A DNA stretch of 17,830 nt, from positions 1 through 17,830 of the forward strand of contig SLPX01000324.1 in assembly GCA_007131745.1 (NCBI GenBank), given 5' to 3'. The translations under genes were made by a program, and so were the position numbers. Positions within the stretch are counted from its first letter, which is position 1, and every line of letters starts with the position of its first letter. Below are positions 7,589 to 14,411 of the stretch, in pieces. The stretch comes from Myxococcales bacterium. Its GTDB lineage: Bacteria; Myxococcota; Polyangia; HGW-17; SLPX01. Below the pieces are notes generated by a model. The model was not told the origin of the DNA and did not search any database. It saw nothing but the letters and a program-made list of their open reading frames with translations.

Positions 7589-8089
7589 GTGTCTTTATTG
7601 AAGGAAGAAGGGCCCGAACTGGCCGACCGGGTCGTACATATCAATCGAGTGGCCAAGGTGGTAAAAGGCGGGCGGCGTTTCAGCTTCAGCGCTCTGGTGG
7701 TGGTTGGCGACCAAAACGGTAAGGTGGGCTATGCCCTGGGCAAGGCCAACGAGGTTCCCGAGGCGATTCGCAAAGGAATGGAGAAGGCGAAAGCCAACAT
7801 GTTTGAAATTCCACTGAAGAACTCAACCATTCCCTTTGCTGTTGAAGGAAAATTCGGAGCCGGCAGGGTTCTTTTGAAACCAGCCGGGCCTGGAACAGGA
7901 GTGATTGCTGGAGGACCCATGCGGGCCATACTGGAAGTCGCGGGGATTCAGGACATATTGACCAAGTGCCTTGGAACCAGAAATCCGCACACCGTGCTTC
8001 ATGCAACAGCCGCGGGATTGAAAATGCTTGAAAGTCCCGAGCAGGTGGCGAAAAGACGCGGAATTTCCGTGCAGAAACTTACGGAGTAG
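7589..8089 (+). CDS. rpsE: 30S ribosomal protein S5
   Basis: The 166-residue product starts at GTG 7589 after AAGGAGAG. It contains [27 protein letters not shown] near residues 15-41 and the [23 protein letters not shown] stretch. The second domain shows [23 protein letters not shown] (98-120). S5 lies at the mRNA entry site and affects decoding accuracy. The gene has its usual place between rplR and rpmD. Confidence 0.98.
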   Translation: MSLLKEEGPELADRVVHINRVAKVVKGGRRFSFSALVVVGDQNGKVGYALGKANEVPEAIRKGMEKAKANMFEIPLKNSTIPFAVEGKFGAGRVLLKPAGPGTGVIAGGPMRAILEVAGIQDILTKCLGTRNPHTVLHATAAGLKMLESPEQVAKRRGISVQKLTE

Positions 8090-8101
8090 TTGAGGATTCC
8101 C

Positions 8102-8287
8102 ATGGCCGTCAAATTGAAAGTAACACAGGTAAGGTCGAGTATCGGAAGGCCGCCGAAACATAGGGCGACACTGAAGGGGCTGGGTCTGTTCAAGCGCGGA
8201 AATACCAAGATACTTCAAGATACACCCGAGATACGCGGGATGATTTTCAAGGTGCAACACTTGGTGTCTGTTGAACCGGTGGAGTAG
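8102..8287 (+). CDS. rpmD: 50S ribosomal protein L30
   Basis: The 61-residue product begins [29 protein letters not shown], the typical short bacterial L30, and contains the [11 protein letters not shown] core. ATG 8102 is preceded by TGAGGA (8091-8096). An in-frame TTG at 8090 touches the rpsE stop but lacks a ribosome site at proper distance. Its position before rplO is canonical. Confidence 0.96.
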   Translation: MAVKLKVTQVRSSIGRPPKHRATLKGLGLFKRGNTKILQDTPEIRGMIFKVQHLVSVEPVE

Positions 8288-8333
8288 GCCGCTGTTGATG
8301 ACCGATTGAAACGATAAGTCTGCGGAGGATGAG

Positions 8334-8819
8334 ATGGGCACAACCCTAAGTGATTTAAAACCGCCGGCCGGTGCACGGCACAATAGCAAGCGTGTCGGAA
8401 GAGGACCGGGAAGCGGTTTGGGAAAGACCTGCGGCAAGGGACAGAAAGGTCAGCGAAGCCGCAGCGGCAGTGGCATCAGGCGCGGATTCGAGGGCGGGCA
8501 GATGCCGTTGCAGAGACGTCTTCCAAAACGTGGATTCAAAAACTTGTTCCGGGTGGAATATTGCGTGACCAACATCGAGAAGATAGCGCTTGCGTGTGGC
8601 GGGAAAGATATAGGTCCGGAAGAGATGAAAAAAGCAGGGCTTGTTCCGCGAAACGCCCGGCTGGTGAAGATTTTGGGCTCTGGTGAAATCGATTGTGCGG
8701 TCACCGTGAGAGCTCACCGGTTTTCGGCTTCCGCAAAAGAGAAGATAGAAAAGGCGGGCGGGAAAGCTGTTGTCTTGTCCTCGAAGCATACTAAAGAGCC
8801 TTCGGGGGCGAACGAGTGA
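8334..8819 (+). CDS. rplO: 50S ribosomal protein L15
   Basis: The 161-residue product has the glycine and basic-rich N-terminal tail GRGPGSGLGKTCGKGQKGQRSRSG near residues 23-46, then FEGGQMPLQRRLPKRGF. L15 is a late-assembly 50S protein that threads its tail into 23S rRNA. A GCGGAGGAT ribosome site precedes ATG 8334. At 161 residues it is longer than the roughly 145 usual for L15, the excess being mainly at the C terminus. Confidence 0.97.
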   Translation: MGTTLSDLKPPAGARHNSKRVGRGPGSGLGKTCGKGQKGQRSRSGSGIRRGFEGGQMPLQRRLPKRGFKNLFRVEYCVTNIEKIALACGGKDIGPEEMKKAGLVPRNARLVKILGSGEIDCAVTVRAHRFSASAKEKIEKAGGKAVVLSSKHTKEPSGANE

Positions 8820-8836
8820 CGATCGTCCGGTTCTGA

Positions 8837-8863
8837 GATCCGATTTCTTTCGGGAAGCGGATC
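8837..8863 (+). promoter_or_regulatory. Hairpin in the leader of secY
   Basis: GATCCG (8837-8842) pairs with CGGATC (8858-8863). After an A/G mismatch, TTTC (8844-8847) pairs with GGAA (8853-8856) including one G-T wobble, leaving a 5-nt loop. It lies in the 62-nt gap between rplO and secY, ending just before the secY ribosome site. No T-run follows, so readthrough is expected. It could tune secY expression against the ribosomal genes or be an RNase site. This is an inference. Confidence 0.4.
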
Positions 8864-8881
8864 GTTTGGAGTGATGAGCAT

Positions 8882-10207
8882 ATGGCCAACGGATTTGGAA
8901 ATATCGCCAAGATTCCGGAACTTCGTAAAAGATTGCTTTTTACGCTGGCCCTCTTGGCGATTTATCGTGTGGGGGTTTTCATAACGGTTCCGGGGGTGGA
9001 TCGCAGGGTCATGTCCCAGATAATGGCCGCTGCATCCGGTTCCTTCCTGGGTCTGTTCAACATGTTTTCCGGCGGAGCCTTGGAGCAGTTGAGCATTTTC
9101 GCTCTCGGGATTATGCCCTACATTAGTGCATCCATTATTCTGCAGCTTTTAACGGTTGTGGTGCCTCATCTCGAGCAACTCAACAGGGAGGGGCAGGCCG
9201 GCAGAAAAAAGATGAACCAATACACGAGATACGGCACGGTAATGCTGTGTCTTGTTCAAGGTTTTTTTATTGCAACCTGGCTGGAAAGCAACAACGCTGC
9301 TTACGGCCAGTTTGGACGGGTGGTGCTTGAGACGGGATGGAGCTTTCGGTTGCTGACCGTTCTAACCCTGACGACGGGGACCGTGTTCATCATGTGGCTT
9401 GGTGAACAGATCACGGAAAGAGGCATCGGCAACGGAATATCGCTGATAATATTCGCTGGTATTGTTGCCAATTTCCCCGACGCTGTGGTGCGGCTGTTCA
9501 ACAGTGTGAAAATCGGCGACATGGGGGCCTTTGATCTGGCTTTTATCGGCGCGGTAATTTTCGGCGTCATAGCGGTGATAATCTTCTTTGAAAGAGGGCA
9601 AAGAAGAATTCCCGTTGCTTATGCCAAGAGGGTCGTCGGGAGGAAACTCTACGGAGCTTCATCCACACATTTGCCGTTGAAGGTGAACACGGCCGGCGTG
9701 ATTCCTCCGATTTTCGCTTCATCAATACTCCTGTTTCCCTTGCAGGTCTTTTCAGGGTCCACGAATCCTTGGATTCGATCCATTGTGGACATGCTGAATC
9801 CCGCGGACTGGCGATACAACGTATTGTATGTGGTGTTGATCATATTCTTCTGTTTCTTCTACACTGCTGTAACGTTCAACCCGGTTGACGTGGCCGACAA
9901 CCTGAAGAAAAACGGTGGATTCATTCCCGGTATCCGTCCGGGAAAGAAGACCGCCGAGTACATAGATCGCGTGCTGACAAGGATAACGGTCGGAGGATCC
10001 ATATACGTGGCAGCTGTATGCGTGCTGCCGAATCTGCTTCAGGTCAGGTTGAATGTGCCGTTTTATTTCGGTGGAACATCGCTGCTTATCGTTGTGGGTG
10101 TCGCTTTGGACACGATTCAGCAGATCGAAGCGCACCTTATTACACGGCATTATGATGGTTTCGGAGGGCCGAAGGGCAGGAAAATGAGAGGCAGAAAAGC
10201 GGGATAA
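8882..10207 (+). CDS. secY: Preprotein translocase channel subunit SecY
   Basis: The 441-residue inner-membrane protein forms the SecYEG channel for Sec-dependent export and membrane insertion. Ten hydrophobic segments are expected; clear ones are at about 18-37, 72-94, 117-134, 155-173, 184-200, 217-236, 271-292, 313-332, 370-386 and 396-411. Conserved parts include [15 protein letters not shown] (76-90), the cytoplasmic loop [15 protein letters not shown] (236-250) and [16 protein letters not shown] (345-360), the C5 loop used by SecA and ribosomes. The ATG at 8882 follows GGAG at 8868-8871. It closes the spc part as usual. Confidence 0.98.
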   Translation: MANGFGNIAKIPELRKRLLFTLALLAIYRVGVFITVPGVDRRVMSQIMAAASGSFLGLFNMFSGGALEQLSIFALGIMPYISASIILQLLTVVVPHLEQLNREGQAGRKKMNQYTRYGTVMLCLVQGFFIATWLESNNAAYGQFGRVVLETGWSFRLLTVLTLTTGTVFIMWLGEQITERGIGNGISLIIFAGIVANFPDAVVRLFNSVKIGDMGAFDLAFIGAVIFGVIAVIIFFERGQRRIPVAYAKRVVGRKLYGASSTHLPLKVNTAGVIPPIFASSILLFPLQVFSGSTNPWIRSIVDMLNPADWRYNVLYVVLIIFFCFFYTAVTFNPVDVADNLKKNGGFIPGIRPGKKTAEYIDRVLTRITVGGSIYVAAVCVLPNLLQVRLNVPFYFGGTSLLIVVGVALDTIQQIEAHLITRHYDGFGGPKGRKMRGRKAG

Positions 10208-10286
10208 TATCGATCGTAGCATGAGGCGGAATGGACCGCTTTCTGACGACAAAAGGTTCCGGCCGCGGCTTTGAAGCAACGTTAAA

Positions 10287-11057
10287 ATGGCTCCGATACT
10301 CAAAAGTAAAGAAGAGATTGAAAAACTCAGAAGAGCCAACTTGATCGTTGCTGAGGTGTTGGACGTTGTTGAAGAACTGGTAGGCCCGGGAAAGACGACT
10401 TGGAGCCTGGAGGTGAAGGCCCGAGAGATTTTGGAGAAAAGAGGTGCCAAATCGGCATTTTTGGGTTATAAACCTGGACCTGATGTGCCGCCCTTCCCGG
10501 CTGTATTGTGCACGTCGATAAATGAAGAGATAGTGCATGGAATACCCGGCCGTGACCGGGTTTTGAAAGAAGGAGACATTTTAAGCGTTGACTTCGGAGC
10601 GTTCAAAGATGGATATTGCGGCGATTCCGCCAGGACGTTTCCTGTTGGAAAAGTTAGCAGCGAAGCCATGGATTTGATCAACTCGACAAGGGAAGCGCTT
10701 GAAAAAGGTATTGAAGCCATGGTGTGCGGCAACCGGCTGCAGGACATCGGTCATGCGGTTCAAAGTCACGTGGAGAACCGAGGTTTTTCGGTGGTGAGAT
10801 ATTTTGTCGGACATGGGATAGGATCGAGAATGCATGAAGATCCTCAGGTTCCAAACCATGGGAGCCCGGGTAAAGGAATGAGATTGAGAAAAGGCCTGGT
10901 GTTGGCCGTGGAACCAATGGTCAACGCCGGGACACATGAAGTTGAGGTGCTCAAAGATGGGTGGACGGCCGTCACAAGGGATCGTAAGCTCTCCGCGCAT
11001 TTTGAGCACTCGGTGGCCGTTACGGATGACGGCCCGTACGTGCTCAGCAAACATTGA
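10287..11057 (+). CDS. map: Methionine aminopeptidase type I
   Basis: The 256-residue enzyme removes the initiator Met from nascent proteins using two divalent metals. The five metal ligands are present: Asp102, Asp113, His176 (GHGIG), Glu209 (VEPM) and Glu240 (FEHSVAV). The substrate His84 in EEIVHGIPG is also present. Length and spacing match the E. coli enzyme with a +5 offset. No good Shine-Dalgarno precedes ATG 10287. The 79-nt gap from secY holds no gene. adk, often between secY and map, is absent. rpmJ follows by 15 nt with no infA between. Confidence 0.97.
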   Translation: MAPILKSKEEIEKLRRANLIVAEVLDVVEELVGPGKTTWSLEVKAREILEKRGAKSAFLGYKPGPDVPPFPAVLCTSINEEIVHGIPGRDRVLKEGDILSVDFGAFKDGYCGDSARTFPVGKVSSEAMDLINSTREALEKGIEAMVCGNRLQDIGHAVQSHVENRGFSVVRYFVGHGIGSRMHEDPQVPNHGSPGKGMRLRKGLVLAVEPMVNAGTHEVEVLKDGWTAVTRDRKLSAHFEHSVAVTDDGPYVLSKH

Positions 11058-11072
11058 GCGCGGAGGTGGAAC

Positions 11073-11186
11073 ATGAAGGTAAGAGCATCGGTTAAAAAAA
11101 TTTGTGATAAATGCAAAGTGATCAAACGCAATGGCGTTGTCAGAGTGATATGCAAGGATCCAAGGCACAAGCAGAGGCAGGGTTGA
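11073..11186 (+). CDS. rpmJ: 50S ribosomal protein L36, zinc-binding form
   Basis: The 37-residue product starts [20 protein letters not shown] and ends RHKQRQG, the standard L36. The zinc ligands are Cys11, Cys14, Cys27 and His32, so it is the C+ form. A CGGAGGTGG ribosome site precedes ATG 11073. L36 is a late-joining 50S protein. It sits in its usual place before rpsM. Confidence 0.97.
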   Translation: MKVRASVKKICDKCKVIKRNGVVRVICKDPRHKQRQG

Positions 11187-11223
11187 AAAACCGGGTTCTC
11201 GTGAGTAAGAAAGGAGACACAAC

Positions 11224-11589
11224 GTGGTACGAATAGCAGGAGTAGACCTGCCGCGTAACAAGAGGATGAAAATCGCCTTGACTTCCATATACGGCGTGGG
11301 TCGGAAAAGAGCATACGAGATCTGCCAGAAAGCCCAGGTGGATCCCGAGACGAAATCAGACGAGATTTCGGAAGAGCAAAGCCGGCGAATTCGTCAGACC
11401 ATTGACGATAATTACACCGTTGAGGGAGATCTGAGACGCGAAGTCGCCATGAACATCAAGAGATTGATGGATCTGGGTTGCTATCGAGGTTTGAGACATC
11501 GTCGTGGATTGCCGGTTAGAGGCCAGAGAACTCATACGAATGCGCGTACGCGCAAGGGCCCCAGGCGGGGTATGATCCGCAAGCGGTAG
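11224..11589 (+). CDS. rpsM: 30S ribosomal protein S13
   Basis: The 121-residue product starts at GTG 11224 with [29 protein letters not shown]. It has the H2TH-type region and the basic C-terminal stretch [23 protein letters not shown]13 contacts P-site tRNA and bridges to L5 and 23S rRNA. AAAGGAGAC at 11209-11217 is the ribosome site. In E. coli S4 represses this operon through a pseudoknot overlapping the rpsM start. The 37-nt spacer here shows no clear equivalent. Confidence 0.98.
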   Translation: MVRIAGVDLPRNKRMKIALTSIYGVGRKRAYEICQKAQVDPETKSDEISEEQSRRIRQTIDDNYTVEGDLRREVAMNIKRLMDLGCYRGLRHRRGLPVRGQRTHTNARTRKGPRRGMIRKR

Positions 11590-11617
11590 GGTTTCAGGAA
11601 AGAAAGAGAACAAAGTT

Positions 11618-12010
11618 ATGGCGAAACCTAAACGTAGAGTAACAAAGAAGAGAGTCAAAAAGAATATACCGGTTGGTGTGGCGAACATCAGGTCCACATT
11701 CAACAACACGGTTGTTACGATAGCCGATCCCTCCGGAAACGTGATTGCATGGTCTAGTTCGGGATGCCGGGGCTTTAAGGGTTCCAGGAAATCCACGCCT
11801 TTTGCAGCACAGCTTGCAGGTGAAGATGCTGCAAACAAGGCCAAGGAGCACGGCGTAAAGACCATTTCCGTGTTTTTGAAGGGTCCGGGGGCGGGCAGGG
11901 AATCAGCTTTGCGCGGATTGCAGTCCGCCGGTTTCAGGATCACTTTTATACGTGATGTAACACCGATTCCACACAACGGATGTCGTCCGCCCAAAAGGCG
12001 AAGGGTTTGA
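11618..12010 (+). CDS. rpsK: 30S ribosomal protein S11
   Basis: The 130-residue product has a basic start ([16 protein letters not shown]) and the S11 motifs [15 protein letters not shown] and [18 protein letters not shown] at the C terminus. S11 is on the 30S platform near the Shine-Dalgarno helix. The ATG follows an AGGAAAG stretch that is only moderately placed. Its 28-nt and 10-nt gaps to rpsM and rpsD are typical of the alpha operon. Confidence 0.98.
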   Translation: MAKPKRRVTKKRVKKNIPVGVANIRSTFNNTVVTIADPSGNVIAWSSSGCRGFKGSRKSTPFAAQLAGEDAANKAKEHGVKTISVFLKGPGAGRESALRGLQSAGFRITFIRDVTPIPHNGCRPPKRRRV

Positions 12011-12020
12011 AGGAGCTATC

Positions 12021-12650
12021 ATGGCGCGTTATTCAGGACCTGTTTGTCGGCTTTGTCGAAGAGAAGAAGAAAAGCTGTTTCTCAAGGGAGAGCGTTGTTA
12101 TACAGACAAATGCGCCTATGATCGGAGAGGCTATCCGCCGGGCCAACATGGCCAGAAGCGGAGAAGAAAAGCATCCGATTACGGGGAGCAGCTTCGTGAA
12201 AAACAGAAAGTCAAGAGAATGTACGGGTTGGCGGAAAAGCAGTTCAAGGCTTACTATGTGAAAGCCGCCCGGATGAAAGGTGTTTCAGGTGAAAACCTGA
12301 TCAGTCTTTTGGAAAGAAGGCTGGACAACGCTATTTACAGGTTGGGTTTCGCATGTGACCGCGCCGAGGCCCGACAACTGGTTTTGCACCGGCACTTCAC
12401 GGTAAACGGAAAAAGGGTTAATATTCCGTCTTTTCTTGTGAATGAAAACGATGTGATAGAAGTTTTTGAAAAGAAGCGCGGCGTGGCTAAAATTAATGAA
12501 GCGTTGAGCGGGGTCGATCGTCGCGGGGTTCCCGCCTGGCTGGAACTTGAAAAAGAGAATTTCAAGGGAAGAGTAAAGGTTTTACCGAGCCGGGAGGATG
12601 TCACGGTTCCCATCAGGGAGCAACTTATCGTGGAACTTTACTCCAAATAG
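12021..12650 (+). CDS. rpsD: 30S ribosomal protein S4, zinc-binding form
   Basis: The 209-residue product carries the N-terminal zinc knuckle with Cys9, Cys12, Cys26 and Cys31, the C+ type. The S4 RNA-binding domain is clear at about 98-160 ([27 protein letters not shown]). S4 nucleates 30S body assembly and monitors decoding accuracy with S5. A GAAGGAG ribosome site precedes ATG 12021. The gene lies directly between rpsK and rpoA as in most bacteria. Confidence 0.98.
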   Translation: MARYSGPVCRLCRREEEKLFLKGERCYTDKCAYDRRGYPPGQHGQKRRRKASDYGEQLREKQKVKRMYGLAEKQFKAYYVKAARMKGVSGENLISLLERRLDNAIYRLGFACDRAEARQLVLHRHFTVNGKRVNIPSFLVNENDVIEVFEKKRGVAKINEALSGVDRRGVPAWLELEKENFKGRVKVLPSREDVTVPIREQLIVELYSK

Positions 12651-12678
12651 CAGTTTGTCGGGTTGGAAAAACACCGGC

Positions 12679-12702
12679 GGGTTTGCTCGCGATTACAAGC
12701 CC
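12679..12702 (+). promoter_or_regulatory. Hairpin just upstream of the rpoA ribosome site
   Basis: GGGTTTG (12679-12685) pairs with CAAGCCC (12696-12702) with one T-G wobble and a 10-nt loop. It ends two bases before the GGAGG of rpoA (12705-12709) in the 68-nt rpsD-rpoA gap. It has no T-run. It may set rpoA translation or processing relative to the ribosomal genes. This role is an inference. Confidence 0.4.
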
Positions 12703-12718
12703 ATGGAGGCAAAATAAC

Positions 12719-13765
12719 ATGCCCACAAGTTCACAGACCATTCCAAGTTGGTACGTGAAAAACTGGAGAGACCTTATATGCCCGAAGCGGTTGGAGGTTG
12801 AGACGGAAAGCTTGTCGCCCACGTACGGCAAGTTTGTCTGTGAGCCTCTCGAGAGGGGTTTCGGGATAACCATCGGAAACAGTTTGCGTCGGATACTCCT
12901 GAGCTCATTGCAGGGAGCGGCAATAACCGCTGCGAAAATAGACGGAGTGGTCCACGAGTTTGCGAGTTTGCCCGACATCGTTGAAGATGTAATGGATATC
13001 ATTCTCAACCTCAAGGGTGTGTTGATCAAAATGGACGATATAGGTCCGAAGATTTTGATCATAGACAGGGAAGGAGAGGGCGCGGTTACAGCGGGTGATA
13101 TCCAAATTGTGTCCGGAGTCGAAGTATTGAATCCGGCACATCACATATGCACGATGAACAGCCGGAAGGCGAAATTTCGAGCCGAGTTGATTGTAAGGAT
13201 CGGGAGAGCATACATTTCAGCGGAGGACCGGAAAGATACGGGACTCGGGGTAAACGCCATTCCGATTGACGCTGTATTCAGTCCGGTCAGAAGGGTGAAC
13301 TATTCCGTGACCAACGCCCGATTGGGTCAGCGTACCGATTACGATAAGCTGGTTCTCGAAGTTTGGTCCAACGGAAGCATCAGGCCGGAAGATGCTGTTG
13401 CGTTTTCCGCCAAGATCCTGAAGGAACAGCTCCAGATGTTCATCAATTTCGATGAACCCCAGGAACCCGCTGAGGATGCTGAAACCAGCAGGATGGAACA
13501 TCTGAATGAATACCTGTTCAAGTCGGTTGAGGAACTGGAGTTGTCGGTTCGTTCGGCCAACTGCTTGAAAAATGCCAACATAAAATATATTTACCAGCTT
13601 GTTCAGAAAACCGAACAGGATATGCTCAAGACAAAAAATTTCGGCCGGAAATCCCTAAAGGAAATCAAGGAAATCCTCCAAGACATGGGACTCGGCTTGG
13701 GAATGAAGCTGGATGGTTTTCAAGAAGACATGGTAAAGAAGGAAACAACCGTGGTGCCCGAGTAG
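12719..13765 (+). CDS. rpoA: DNA-directed RNA polymerase subunit alpha
   Basis: The 348-residue protein is the assembly platform of RNA polymerase and contacts promoter UP elements and activators. The N-terminal dimerisation domain is marked by [20 protein letters not shown] (41-60). After an acidic linker (about 244-262), the C-terminal domain has the [12 protein letters not shown] motif (277-288) with Arg278 at the DNA-contacting position of E. coli R265, and [12 protein letters not shown] (309-320). ATG 12719 is preceded by GGAGG at 12705-12709. The in-frame upstream ATG-less extension lacks a ribosome site. Confidence 0.98.
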   Translation: MPTSSQTIPSWYVKNWRDLICPKRLEVETESLSPTYGKFVCEPLERGFGITIGNSLRRILLSSLQGAAITAAKIDGVVHEFASLPDIVEDVMDIILNLKGVLIKMDDIGPKILIIDREGEGAVTAGDIQIVSGVEVLNPAHHICTMNSRKAKFRAELIVRIGRAYISAEDRKDTGLGVNAIPIDAVFSPVRRVNYSVTNARLGQRTDYDKLVLEVWSNGSIRPEDAVAFSAKILKEQLQMFINFDEPQEPAEDAETSRMEHLNEYLFKSVEELELSVRSANCLKNANIKYIYQLVQKTEQDMLKTKNFGRKSLKEIKEILQDMGLGLGMKLDGFQEDMVKKETTVVPE

Positions 13766-13793
13766 AGGCAGAACACGAAACAGAGGGTTTGAG

Positions 13794-14267
13794 ATGCGAC
13801 ATCGCAAGTCGGGAAGACGTTTGGGCCGTACGGCTCCTCACAGGAGGGTGCTTTTTTCTAATATGACGACTTCTTTGATCCAGCACGGGCGGATAAAAAC
13901 CACCGTGGCCAAGGCAAAGGAGTTGAGAAAAATAGCCGAAAAAACCATTACTTGGGCGGTTTCGCTTGGTTCGGTATTGACAGCGGAACGGGATAAGCTT
14001 AGCAAGGATGAAAGCGCCAAATTGCTACATCACATTCGGATGGCCAAGCGGGTGGTTAAAGACCGGGATGTTTTGAAGAAGCTGTTCGATGAGGTGGGAC
14101 CTCGTTTTGCCGGGAGGCCGGGAGGTTATACCAGGATCATCAAGGCATCCACTCCTCGTCGCGGCGACGCTGCGCCCATGGCTTACGTAGAGCTTTTACC
14201 TGAAGAAGAGACAGGAGGCGCTTCATCCGCCAAAGAGGAAACTTCGAAGGCTGAGGCTGAAAAATAG
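13794..14267 (+). CDS. rplQ: 50S ribosomal protein L17
   Basis: The 157-residue product begins MRHRKSGRRLGRTAPHRRVLFSNM, the family start, and contains GGYTRIIKASTPRRGDAAPMAYVEL. The L17 core is about 120 residues. Extra length comes from an acidic, Ala/Glu/Lys-rich C-terminal tail (about 136-157) and a short internal stretch near residues 58-76. L17 lies at the 50S surface near the exit. It is the last ribosomal gene and an intrinsic terminator follows 27 nt later. Confidence 0.97.
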   Translation: MRHRKSGRRLGRTAPHRRVLFSNMTTSLIQHGRIKTTVAKAKELRKIAEKTITWAVSLGSVLTAERDKLSKDESAKLLHHIRMAKRVVKDRDVLKKLFDEVGPRFAGRPGGYTRIIKASTPRRGDAAPMAYVELLPEEETGGASSAKEETSKAEAEK

Positions 14268-14294
14268 GAAGCAGCGAAAAGAAAGCGAAAATGG

Positions 14295-14331
14295 GCGCTT
14301 TCGGTCATATAGGCCGGAAGCGCTTTTTTTT
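14295..14331 (+). terminator. Rho-independent terminator closing the ribosomal super-operon
   Basis: GCGCTTTCGG (14295-14304) pairs with CCGGAAGCGC (14314-14323) as a 10-bp stem with one T-G wobble and a 9-nt loop. It is followed directly by eight T (14324-14331). It is the only clear intrinsic terminator in the cluster. An alternative stem (14281-14287 with 14296-14302) uses the same left arm. The 80 nt from here to the next ATG are AT-rich, and I could not find a convincing sigma70-type promoter pair in them. Confidence 0.92.
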
Positions 14332-14411
14332 GGTTTTTGCTCGAAACATTTGTTAAAGTGTGACCGGATTAAAAAGTTAATAGTAATGGTTTCGATGCAA
14401 GGAGTAAAAAG

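Noticed and set aside
14332..14411. A sigma70-type promoter before the lipoprotein gene (TTGTTA at 14350 and TTAATA at 14377)
   Set aside because: The spacing between the two elements is 21 nt, too long for a standard promoter, and other pairings in this gap match consensus poorly. A promoter probably exists but I cannot place it.
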